Shown piece by piece: positions 1 to 5,179 of a stretch of DNA of 6,136 nucleotides (position 1 is the stretch's first letter; each line of letters starts with the position of its first letter). The notes under the pieces are model-generated. The model had not been told where the DNA came from. It worked only from the letters and a program-made list of their open reading frames with translations, and did not search any database. Source of the DNA: Oxalobacteraceae bacterium (GTDB lineage Bacteria; Pseudomonadota; Gammaproteobacteria; Burkholderiales; Burkholderiaceae_D); the NCBI GenBank assembly GCA_027485535.1, contig JAIXQV010000237.1, positions 1 through 6,136 of the forward strand, given 5' to 3'. The position numbers and the translations under genes are program-made.

Positions 1-112
1 CCATCCTGAAGGCGATCATGTGATTTTTGTTGGTGAAGTCGAGCGCTGCGCGTTTGAACGCAAGCCTGCGCTACTGTTTCATGACGGCCGCTTCAAAGCC
101 TCACCCGTTTGA
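1..112 (+). CDS. Flavin reductase domain protein, C-terminal fragment
   Basis: Only the last 36 codons and the TGA stop (110-112) are in the window; the gene begins upstream. The frame starting at base 2 reads HPEGDHVIFVGEVERCAF, then a PALLFHDGRF segment, ending in SPV. The GDHxIFxGEVE block followed about 15 residues later by P-x-LLFHxGR is the typical ending of the FMN-binding split-barrel flavin reductase domain (PF01613). These proteins reduce FMN or FAD with NAD(P)H, often for a partner monooxygenase, or act as stand-alone cytoplasmic reductases. The fragment is too short to tell which subgroup it is. It converges on the minus-strand Sua5 gene, with 70 bp between the two stop codons, so it is not in that operon. 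The family call rests on the C-terminal motif alone. Confidence 0.72.
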   Translation, partial: HPEGDHVIFVGEVERCAFERKPALLFHDGRFKASPV

Positions 113-190
113 TTAGGCAAGCTTAATCAGCCAAAGTTGAATAGGCCAGCCTTATAAGGCCAATTCAATAAGGCCATATTCATCAGGCCA
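111..190. repeat. 14-bp-period tandem array between convergent genes
   Basis: Read on the minus strand, the sequence is a run of degenerate units that begin TGGCC. The unit starts lie at 190, 176, 162, 148, 133 and 119, giving spacings of 14, 14, 14, 15 and 14. The best-conserved units are TGGCCTGATGAATA, TGGCCTTATTGAAT and TGGCCTTATAAGGC. The last two toward the flavin reductase gene are decayed to TGGCTGATT and TGCCTAATC. The array occupies the entire intergenic space. It also contains the last codons and the TGA stop of the Sua5 gene, and reaches the stop codon of the plus-strand gene. It does not resemble the 15-bp repeat inside the Sua5 gene. Function unknown. Confidence 0.8.
137..168. 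other. Imperfect hairpin in convergent intergenic region
   Basis: Arms 137-147 and 158-168 are complementary apart from one central A/A mismatch: TTGAAT-a-GGCC against GGCC-a-ATTCAA. They enclose a 10-nt loop. The loop and arm bases also contain the perfect 12-bp palindrome GCCTTATAAGGC (149-160). The hairpin lies between two convergent genes and could slow or end transcription from either side. Neither strand has a U-tract after the stem, so it is not a standard intrinsic terminator. It may simply be a by-product of the 14-bp array. Confidence 0.4.
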
Positions 191-1325
191 GTAAACGCTC
201 AAGCACACCTGCGGAATCAAAGGCAGCACGCTGCAAGCGGTCATTAATCCCCTGCCAAGCCGTCGTTTTTGGTGGTTGCTCGACCAGGATCAGGTCTGCA
301 CCCACCTGATCCAAGGCGCGTAACTGAGCGTACAAGGCTTGTGCATAGGCCTGCGGGTCAGATGGCATGCGCGTCGTCGTCAGGCTTTCTCTTTGCAAGC
401 CTGATGTTTGCAAGCCTGCTGTTTGCAATACTTCGGTTTGCGATAATTCCGTTTGCAATACTTCCGTTTTCGCTACTTCTGTTTGCGATACTTCTGTTTG
501 CGATACTTCTGTTTGCGATGCTTCTTTTTCAATCACCAGACTCAAGACCTGTCGTTGCTTTGCCTGTAGCGCCGCCATCGTATCGACTAATGCTTGGCGT
601 TCTATCAGAGCCAGCGGTGTACGCGGTGCGTAGTGCGCATCTAAACTCCCCGAGACACGCGGGGCCGCATGATCGGTCGTCGACAGCGGACGCCCTAATA
701 CCTGCTCGACCTGCTGCACGCTGATCTGCCCCGGACGGAGCAGTACCGGTCCATGCGTGTCCAGACGCGTCAGGTCGATAATGGTGGACTCGATACCCAC
801 CTCACAGGGACCACCATCGAGCACAGCAGAAACTGGTCCAACACCGGGCTCACCCAATTCATCAATCACATGCTGCGCAGTCGTGGGACTGACCCGACCA
901 AAGCGATTCGCCGACGGTGCCGCGATACCGCCTTGGCCTTCACGAAATAGTTTCAATAAAGCTTGCGCAACAGGATGGGATGGGCAACGCACACCAATCG
1001 AGTCTTGACCACCGGTGATGACATCATCGACACCTGGGGCACGTTTAAGTATCAGTGTGAGTGGCCCCGGCCAAAACGCCGCGATGAGTTGTTGGGCTAC
1101 AGGCGGGATATCGATGGCCCAGTGCGACAGGTCAGCATCGCGCGCCACATGGACGATTAATGGATGATTGGAAGGCCGACCTTTGGCACTGAAAATCGCT
1201 GCGACCGCTACCGGATTGCTGGCATCGGCGGCCAAGCCATACACGGTTTCGGTGGGTATCGCGACAAGTTTGCCTTGTTCAAGCAAACGCGCGGCCTGAG
1301 CGATCGCGTCAGGACCGGCTGTCAT
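183..1325 (-). CDS. tsaC: Long Sua5-type L-threonylcarbamoyladenylate synthase
   Basis: The enzyme makes threonylcarbamoyl-AMP from threonine, bicarbonate and ATP. This is the first step of t6A37 modification in tRNAs reading ANN codons, and it is cytoplasmic. With the ATG at 1325 the protein has 380 residues. The YrdC/Sua5 domain covers about residues 5-205, with PTETVYGLAAD (24-34), KGRPSNHPLIVH (48-59), WPGPLTLIL (85-93), APSANRFGRVSPT (136-148) and LLRPGQIS (195-202). The linker GSLDAHYAP (226-234) precedes a Sua5 C-terminal domain ending in W-Q-G-I-N-D-R-L-Q-R-A-A. The start at 1325 is preferred over an upstream one at 1352 because it forms a TGATG overlap with the purK stop and fits the family N-terminus. 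Residues 268-312 are nine degenerate E-V-S-Q-T pentapeptides, an insertion that explains the extra length over the usual 320-350. The family is also named sua5 or ywlC. Confidence 0.95.
   Translation of the reverse strand: MTAGPDAIAQAARLLEQGKLVAIPTETVYGLAADASNPVAVAAIFSAKGRPSNHPLIVHVARDADLSHWAIDIPPVAQQLIAAFWPGPLTLILKRAPGVDDVITGGQDSIGVRCPSHPVAQALLKLFREGQGGIAAPSANRFGRVSPTTAQHVIDELGEPGVGPVSAVLDGGPCEVGIESTIIDLTRLDTHGPVLLRPGQISVQQVEQVLGRPLSTTDHAAPRVSGSLDAHYAPRTPLALIERQALVDTMAALQAKQRQVLSLVIEKEASQTEVSQTEVSQTEVAKTEVLQTELSQTEVLQTAGLQTSGLQRESLTTTRMPSDPQAYAQALYAQLRALDQVGADLILVEQPPKTTAWQGINDRLQRAAFDSAGVLERLLA
390..524 (-). repeat. 15-bp in-frame minisatellite inside the Sua5 gene
   Basis: Nine consecutive 15-bp units without spacers, reading GAAGTATCGCAAACA in the gene's direction. 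Units 2 and 3 are identical and unit 1 differs by one base. Purity falls toward the 3' end of the gene, where the last two units encode AGLQT and SGLQR and a tenth (ESLTT, 375-389) is barely recognisable. The encoded series is EASQT, EVSQT, EVSQT, EVAKT, EVLQT, ELSQT, EVLQT, AGLQT, SGLQR. Because 15 is a multiple of three, gain or loss of units would keep the reading frame. The array lies between the first strand of the Sua5 C-terminal domain (VLSLVIE) and the helix beginning DPQAYAQALYAQL, so it probably forms a surface loop or a disordered linker. Confidence 0.95.
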
Positions 1326-2524
1326 CAAGAGGCAAGACCCAGCAGATCGCAAGCACTAGCGCAGTGCGCCTGGGCTTCAGCAAGCGTGCTCGCGACGAAA
1401 GTGACATGCCCCATCTTTCGACCACGACGCGGCGCGTCTTTGCCATACAGATGAAGATTGGCACCCGGTAGCGCGAGCAAAGATTCCCATGCCGGCTCAC
1501 GTGGATGATCGTCGCCTGCCACAAACCACAGATCACCGAGTAGATTGAGCATGACGGCGGGGGAATGCTGACGGACATCGCCTAATGGCAACTTCGCCAT
1601 GGCACGCGCCTGTTGCGCAAACTGACTCGTGACGCAGGCATCAATCGTGTAGTGACCACTGTTATGGGGTCGTGGTGCCATTTCATTGACCACCAGCGAG
1701 CCATCACTCAGCACAAAAAACTCAACGCACAGCACGCCAACATATTCCAGCTGCGCGATGATCTCAAGCGTAGCGGCCTGCGCGCGTTCGGCACATTCAG
1801 GCGTAACGTTTGGACTTGGTACGGTCGTAGTGAACAAGATGCCATCGCGGTGAATATTTTCTGCAATCGGATAAACCACAGCCTGACCATCTGCGCCACG
1901 CACAGCGAGTACTGATACTTCATAGGCCAGTGGCAGCATTTTCTCCAGTACGCAAGGCACTTGCTGCATCTGTGCAAACGCAGCGCCAACTTCTGCACGC
2001 GTACGAACTCGCGCCTGACCTTTACCGTCGTAACCCATGCGTGCGGTTTTCAAAATACCGGGGAACAGATCGTCCGGTAAGGCATCAATATCTGCCTGCG
2101 AGGTGATTGATCGATGCGGCGCAGGCATCACGCCCGAGCGTTGCGCACATTGTGCGAAGAAGGCTTTTTCTAGCATGCGGTCTTGTGCGACCGATACCGC
2201 TGTAGCAGCGGGTGCGACGAAAGCATGCTGCGCCAGCTGCGACAAACTCTGCGCAGGTACGTTTTCGAATTCGGTGGTGATAGCAACGCACTGCTGACCC
2301 AGCTCTACTAATGCCTCGGCGTCGGTGTAAGCCGCCACCAGCAAATGATCTGCCGCATGACCAGCCGGGCAATCCGCCATGGGCTCGAGCACCGCGACCT
2401 TGAATCCCATCGCCTGTGCTGCATGCACAAACATGCGGCCTAGCTGGCCGCCACCCATCACACCAAGCCAGGTCGAGGGATGTGCGGCCGGAACGAAACT
2501 GTCGCTCGGGTCGCTGTGGGTCAT
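1325..2524 (-). CDS. purK: N5-carboxyaminoimidazole ribonucleotide synthetase PurK
   Basis: PurK uses ATP and bicarbonate to carboxylate AIR to N5-CAIR, which PurE then isomerises; this is de novo purine synthesis in the cytoplasm. The protein has 399 residues, a full-length ATP-grasp enzyme. The pre-ATP-grasp domain opens with GVMGGGQLGRM (21-31). The ATP-grasp domain carries KTARMGYDGKGQ (159-170), the EK of VLEKMLPLAYE (about 192-202), YPIAENIHRDGI (218-229), and the metal-binding ending VEFFV (267-271) with NEMAPRPHNSGHY (280-292). The C-terminal domain has LYGK and RKMGHVT (369-375). The ATG at 2524 lies in an ATGA overlap with the purE stop and has no strong ribosome binding site of its own, so translation is probably coupled to purE. 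The 18 residues before the glycine motif are slightly long for the family. Its stop overlaps the Sua5 start by one base. Confidence 0.97.
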   Translation of the reverse strand: MTHSDPSDSFVPAAHPSTWLGVMGGGQLGRMFVHAAQAMGFKVAVLEPMADCPAGHAADHLLVAAYTDAEALVELGQQCVAITTEFENVPAQSLSQLAQHAFVAPAATAVSVAQDRMLEKAFFAQCAQRSGVMPAPHRSITSQADIDALPDDLFPGILKTARMGYDGKGQARVRTRAEVGAAFAQMQQVPCVLEKMLPLAYEVSVLAVRGADGQAVVYPIAENIHRDGILFTTTVPSPNVTPECAERAQAATLEIIAQLEYVGVLCVEFFVLSDGSLVVNEMAPRPHNSGHYTIDACVTSQFAQQARAMAKLPLGDVRQHSPAVMLNLLGDLWFVAGDDHPREPAWESLLALPGANLHLYGKDAPRRGRKMGHVTFVASTLAEAQAHCASACDLLGLAS

Positions 2525-3018
2525 GTGGGTAACTTCATCGCCTGCGCAGCTTCCGTCTGCTGTCGACGATACTGCTGAAGTCGCTCGGAAAGCGCCGCAT
2601 CATTGAGCGCGAGGATAGCTACAGCAGCCAGCGCGGCATTCGCTGCACCCGCCTCGCCAATGGCAAAAGTGGCGACGGGTATGCCTTTAGGCATCTGCAC
2701 AATCGACAGTAGTGAATCTTCGCCACGCAAGTACTTGGATGGCACGGGCACACCGAGCACCGGTACGATGGTCTGCGCCGCGATCATGCCGGGTAAGTGC
2801 GCAGCACCGCCTGCACCGGCGATGATGGCGCGCAAGCCGCGCTCACTCGCTGATTTTGCATAAGTAAACATTTGATCCGGCATGCGATGCGCCGAGACCA
2901 CCTGCGCCTCATGCGGAATATCGAATTCTTTCAAGATCGCCACCGCGTGCTGCATCACGTCCCAATCCGACGACGACCCCATTACTACGCCGATCAAGGG
3001 TTTGTTTTGTGTGCTCAT
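2521..3018 (-). CDS. purE: N5-carboxyaminoimidazole ribonucleotide mutase PurE (class I)
   Basis: PurE converts N5-CAIR, the PurK product, to CAIR, the PurC substrate. The protein has 165 residues, the normal size for a bacterial class I enzyme, which forms octamers. Visible motifs are VVMGSSSDWDVM (11-22), the substrate phosphate site; VSAHRMP (41-47) with the catalytic His44; AGAGGAAHLPGM (67-78); GVPVPS (89-94); and DSLLSIVQMPKGIPVATFAIG (101-121). Together with an adjacent purK this supports the two-enzyme bacterial route over the class II (animal-type) AIR carboxylase. The start at 3018 lies one nucleotide after the purC stop (TGA-G-ATG) and has a good AAGGA ribosome binding site. The last four bases overlap the purK start. 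The tail after about residue 150 is Gln/Ala rich and not conserved in the family. Confidence 0.97.
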   Translation of the reverse strand: MSTQNKPLIGVVMGSSSDWDVMQHAVAILKEFDIPHEAQVVSAHRMPDQMFTYAKSASERGLRAIIAGAGGAAHLPGMIAAQTIVPVLGVPVPSKYLRGEDSLLSIVQMPKGIPVATFAIGEAGAANAALAAVAILALNDAALSERLQQYRRQQTEAAQAMKLPT

Positions 3019-3019
3019 C

Positions 3020-3916
3020 TCAATCCTTCAACTCATTACCGGTGAGTCGCTGCAATGCCTCACGGTACTTGGCACCGGTTTTTTCAATCACATCGGCGGG
3101 TAGCGTTGGCGCTGGAGCGGTCTTGTTCCAATCCTTCAGCGTCTCAAGATAGTCGCGCACAAACTGTTTATCGAAAGACGGCGGCGAGATGCCCTCGGCA
3201 TATGAATCCGCGGGCCAGAAGCGCGATGAGTCTGCCGTGAGTACCTCATCCATCAGGTGTAGCTTGCCTTGCTCATCCAAGCCAAACTCGAACTTGGTAT
3301 CGGCGATGATGATGCCACGCGTTGCCGCATAGTCGGCTGCAGTCTGATAGAGCTGTATGCTGACAGTACGGATGTGCTCCGCCAGATCTTTGCCAATGCG
3401 ACTGACCATATCGTCGAAGCTGATGTTCTCATCATGCTCGCCCAGATCCGCTTTGGCCGCAGGTGTAAATATGGGCTGCGGTAGTTTCGCCGCGAGTTTA
3501 AGACCGGCGGGCAAGGGAATGCCACACACTGCACCGCTGCTTTGATAATCCTTCCAACCAGAACCGATCAGGTAGCCACGAACTACAGCCTCCACCAAGA
3601 TCGGTTGTAGGCGTTTTGCGACTACGGCACGTCCGCGTACTTGCGATACTTCATCGCTGGCGACAACCGTCTCGGGTGCGACGCCAGTGAGGTGGTTGGG
3701 TACGATATGACCCAACTTGTCGAACCAGAAATCCGACATCTGATTCAGCACCTTGCCTTTACCCGGAATCGGCTCGTTCATCACCACATCAAAGGCGGAC
3801 AGGCGGTCGGAGGTAACAATCAACAGCTTGTCATCACCGACCGCATAGTTGTCACGCACCTTGCCTCGCCCCAGTAGCGGCAGACTATTGATGCTTGATT
3901 CATAAAGACTGTTCAT
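3020..3916 (-). CDS. purC: SAICAR synthase PurC (long form)
   Basis: PurC joins CAIR and aspartate using ATP to give SAICAR, the step after PurE. With the ATG at 3916 the protein has 298 residues, matching the long form found in betaproteobacteria and fungi, not the about 237-residue E. coli type. Motifs: LLGRGKVRDNY (14-24), VTSDRLSAFD (34-43), GKGKVLNQMS (52-61), the family signature PILVEAVVRGYLIGSGW (105-121), FTPAAKADLGEHDENIS (150-166), the second signature IADTKFEFG (204-212) and LMDEVLTADSSRFW (221-234). The start at 3916 is chosen because AGGA lies 9 nt upstream and the family begins a few residues before SLPLLGRGKVRD. ATG at 3925 is possible, with AGGA directly against it. The open frame continues upstream to 4018, but that stretch only translates intergenic palindromic repeats. 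First gene of the purCEK-tsaC block. Confidence 0.96.
   Translation of the reverse strand: MNSLYESSINSLPLLGRGKVRDNYAVGDDKLLIVTSDRLSAFDVVMNEPIPGKGKVLNQMSDFWFDKLGHIVPNHLTGVAPETVVASDEVSQVRGRAVVAKRLQPILVEAVVRGYLIGSGWKDYQSSGAVCGIPLPAGLKLAAKLPQPIFTPAAKADLGEHDENISFDDMVSRIGKDLAEHIRTVSIQLYQTAADYAATRGIIIADTKFEFGLDEQGKLHLMDEVLTADSSRFWPADSYAEGISPPSFDKQFVRDYLETLKDWNKTAPAPTLPADVIEKTGAKYREALQRLTGNELKD
3024..3028 (-). promoter_or_regulatory. Ribosome binding site of purE
   Basis: The minus strand reads AAGGA, then TTGAG, then the purE ATG at 3018. The site lies within the last codons of purC, so ribosomes finishing purC at 3020-3022 are placed directly at the purE start. Confidence 0.75.
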
Positions 3917-3925
3917 GACACTCAT

Positions 3926-3929
3926 TCCT
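3926..3929 (-). promoter_or_regulatory. Ribosome binding site that decides the purC start
   Basis: The minus strand reads AGGA followed by 9 nt and then ATG at 3916. The alternative in-frame ATG at 3925 directly abuts this site with no spacer, which is too close for normal initiation. This favours 3916. Confidence 0.6.
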
Positions 3930-3938
3930 GATAATGCA

Positions 3939-3965
3939 CTGGATCCCGACCTGCGCCGGGATGGC
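3939..3965 (+). repeat. 27-bp palindromic intergenic repeat, copy 1 (in purC leader)
   Basis: Starts CTGGATCCCGACC and ends GCGCCGGGATGGC. The outer arms ATCCCG (3943-3948) and CGGGAT (3957-3962) are perfectly complementary. It matches the minus-strand reading of the copy at 4041-4067 at 22 of 27 positions. It lies 10 to 36 bp upstream of the purC ribosome binding site, so if the candidate promoter at 3968-3995 is right, this hairpin forms most of the 5' leader. Hairpins of this CCCGGC-GCCGGG kind are common dispersed intergenic repeats in proteobacteria. Confidence 0.75.
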
Positions 3966-3967
3966 GT

Positions 3968-3995
3968 TTTATACGCCACCACATCTGAATAATAA
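3968..3995 (-). promoter_or_regulatory. Candidate sigma-70 promoter for purC
   Basis: The minus strand has TATAAA (3968-3973) as a possible -10, and TTATTA (3990-3995) as a weak -35 with a 16-nt spacer. A start site near 3961 would give a leader of about 45 nt. The position is sensible, between the fba terminator and purC, but the -35 matches the consensus at only three of six bases. No PUR-box palindrome or purine riboswitch was recognised. Confidence 0.35.
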
Positions 3996-4000
3996 CCACG

Positions 4001-4027
4001 CTGGGCCCCGGACTGCACCGGAACGAG
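4001..4027 (+). repeat. 27-bp palindromic intergenic repeat, copy 2 (decayed)
   Basis: Starts CTGGGCCCCGGAC and ends CACCGGAACGAG. It lies in the same orientation as copy 1 and matches the minus-strand reading of copy 3 at 19 of 27 positions. Mutations in the right arm leave only CCGG (4008-4011) and CCGG (4018-4021) as pairing arms, so it is probably an old, inactive copy. Confidence 0.6.
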
Positions 4028-4032
4028 GTTTT

Positions 4033-4063
4033 AAAAAAGAGTCACCCCGGCGTAGGCCGGGGT
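4033..4063 (-). terminator. Intrinsic terminator of the pyk-fba unit
   Basis: Downstream of fba on the minus strand there is a perfect 8-bp GC-rich stem (arms 4056-4063 and 4044-4051: ACCCCGGC pairing with GCCGGGGT) with a 4-nt loop. After 5 nt it is followed by TTTTTT (complement of 4033-4038). The 5-nt spacer between stem and U-tract is slightly long, but otherwise it is a standard Rho-independent terminator. It lies about 34 bp past the fba stop and separates pyk-fba from purC. Confidence 0.7.
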
Positions 4064-4067
4064 CCAG
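4041..4067 (-). repeat. 27-bp palindromic intergenic repeat, copy 3 (best preserved)
   Basis: On the minus strand it reads CTGGACCCCGGCC then TACGCCGGGGTGAC. It is inverted with respect to copies 1 and 2 and has the most complete arms. It provides the stem of the fba terminator. The inverted arrangement against copy 1 means the two copies could also pair with each other across about 75 bp. Confidence 0.75.
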
Positions 4068-4096
4068 AATATTTCACTCAGCGCGGTAGTGGATAA

Positions 4097-5161
4097 TTAC
4101 TTCACCAACTGCGCTAACTCACCCTTCTTGTAGCGCTCCGCAACTTTATCGAGCGAGACTGGCTTGATCTTGCCAGCCTGGCCTTCGCAGCCGAATGACA
4201 CATAGCGCGCCTTGCACACCTGCTTTGCTGCTTCACGCGCTGGCTTCAAGTAATCACGCGGATCGAATTTCGATGGATTTTCAAACATGAAGCGGCGGAT
4301 TGCGGCCGTCATCGCCAGACGGATATCAGTGTCGATATTAATTTTGCGCACACCATGCCGGATGCCTTCCTGAATCTCTTCAACTGGCACACCGTAGGTT
4401 TCTTTCATATCGCCGCCGAACTGACGAATCTCAGCCAACAACTCTTGCGGCACCGAAGACGAGCCGTGCATCACCAAGTGAGTATTCGGGATGCGCGTGT
4501 GAATTTCCTTGATACGGTCAATCGCCAGAATATCGCCGGTCGGTTTACGTGAGAATTTATACGCACCGTGCGAAGTACCAATTGCAATCGCCAGCGCATC
4601 ACATTGGGTCTGACGAACAAAGTCCGCTGCCTGATCTACATCGGTTAGCAACTGCTCGCGGGTCATGGTGCCTTCTGCGCCATGACCATCCTCTTTGTCA
4701 CCCATCATGGTTTCCAAGGAACCGAGCACACCGAGTTCTGCCTCAACCGTCACGCCAATCGCATGTGAAAACTCGACCACTTTCTTCGACACGTCGACGT
4801 TGTACTCATAGCTGGCGACGCTCTTGCCATCTTCCATCAGCGAGCCATCCATCATCACCGAGGTAAAACCGGACTTGATCGCCGCCATACAGACTGCGGG
4901 TGACTGACCATGGTCTTGATGCATCACCACCGGAATATGCGGATAGGCCTCGACTGCAGCTTCAATCAGATGACGCAGAAAAGCTTCACCCGCATATTTG
5001 CGCGCACCGGCCGAAGCTTGCATGATCACAGGCGCATTCACCTCATCTGCCGCCTGCATAATCGCAGTCACCTGCTCCAGATTGTTGACATTAAATGCGG
5101 GTAGCCCGTAGCCGTGTTCTGCGGCGTGATCGAGCAACTGGCGCATGGATACGAGAGCCAT
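4097..5161 (-). CDS. fba: Class II fructose-1,6-bisphosphate aldolase (CbbA type)
   Basis: Zinc-dependent aldolase that interconverts fructose-1,6-bisphosphate with dihydroxyacetone phosphate and glyceraldehyde-3-phosphate in glycolysis and gluconeogenesis, or in the Calvin cycle in autotrophs. The protein has 354 residues from the ATG at 5161, beginning MALVSMRQLLDHAAEHGYG as in the CbbA/Calvin-cycle subtype. Motifs: PAFNVNNLEQ (21-30); VVMHQDHG (78-85) with catalytic Asp83 and zinc ligand His84; SVMMDGSL (101-108); VEAELGVLG (139-147); GTSHGAYK (195-202) with zinc ligand His198; VMHGSSSVP (230-238) with zinc ligand His232; and KINIDTDIRLA (273-283) for phosphate binding. A TTG directly before the ATG is an unlikely start. 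AGGAG sits 6 nt upstream. The gene follows pyk by 18 nt and ends at an intrinsic terminator. No RuBisCO gene is in view, so the subtype name does not show autotrophy. Confidence 0.96.
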   Translation of the reverse strand: MALVSMRQLLDHAAEHGYGLPAFNVNNLEQVTAIMQAADEVNAPVIMQASAGARKYAGEAFLRHLIEAAVEAYPHIPVVMHQDHGQSPAVCMAAIKSGFTSVMMDGSLMEDGKSVASYEYNVDVSKKVVEFSHAIGVTVEAELGVLGSLETMMGDKEDGHGAEGTMTREQLLTDVDQAADFVRQTQCDALAIAIGTSHGAYKFSRKPTGDILAIDRIKEIHTRIPNTHLVMHGSSSVPQELLAEIRQFGGDMKETYGVPVEEIQEGIRHGVRKINIDTDIRLAMTAAIRRFMFENPSKFDPRDYLKPAREAAKQVCKARYVSFGCEGQAGKIKPVSLDKVAERYKKGELAQLVK

Positions 5162-5167
5162 CAAATT

Positions 5168-5172
5168 CTCCT
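5168..5172 (-). promoter_or_regulatory. Ribosome binding site of fba
   Basis: The minus strand reads AGGAG, a 6-nt spacer AATTTG and then the ATG at 5161, within the 18-nt gap after the pyk stop. It is close to the ideal sequence and spacing. This supports the ATG over the adjacent TTG and suggests strong translation. Confidence 0.85.
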
Positions 5173-5179
5173 AAAATTT

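Noticed and set aside
390..524. CRISPR-like array
   Set aside because: Units are 15 bp, directly adjacent, without spacers, and lie in frame inside a coding gene.
367..633. Plus-strand frame with periodic cysteines (V-C-x-x-S pattern) resembling a Cys-rich repeat protein
   Set aside because: Same cause: another antisense frame through the 15-bp units. The cysteine periodicity comes from the repeat DNA, and the sense strand encodes a well-conserved enzyme.
269..724. Plus-strand open frame with a strikingly hydrophobic Leu/Phe/Ala repeat that looks like membrane segments
   Set aside because: It is the antisense reading of the 15-bp array inside the Sua5 gene. A repeat of 15 bp without stop codons leaves several frames open and gives periodic peptides. 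There is no supporting ribosome binding site or family similarity.
1326..1352. Upstream ATG at 1352 for the Sua5 gene
   Set aside because: It would overlap purK by 28 bases and add nine residues that are not typical of the family. The ATG at 1325 makes a one-base TGATG overlap with purK.
3943..3977. Purine riboswitch or PurR operator upstream of purC
   Set aside because: The region shows only the palindromic repeat copy and a small GGCGT/ACGCC stem. No purine-riboswitch core or PUR-box palindrome was recognised.
3917..4018. N-terminal extension of PurC by 34 residues up to an ATG at 4018
   Set aside because: The extension only translates the intergenic repeats and the putative promoter. The family starts just before SLPLLGRGKVRD, and AGGA with 9-nt spacing supports the start at 3916.
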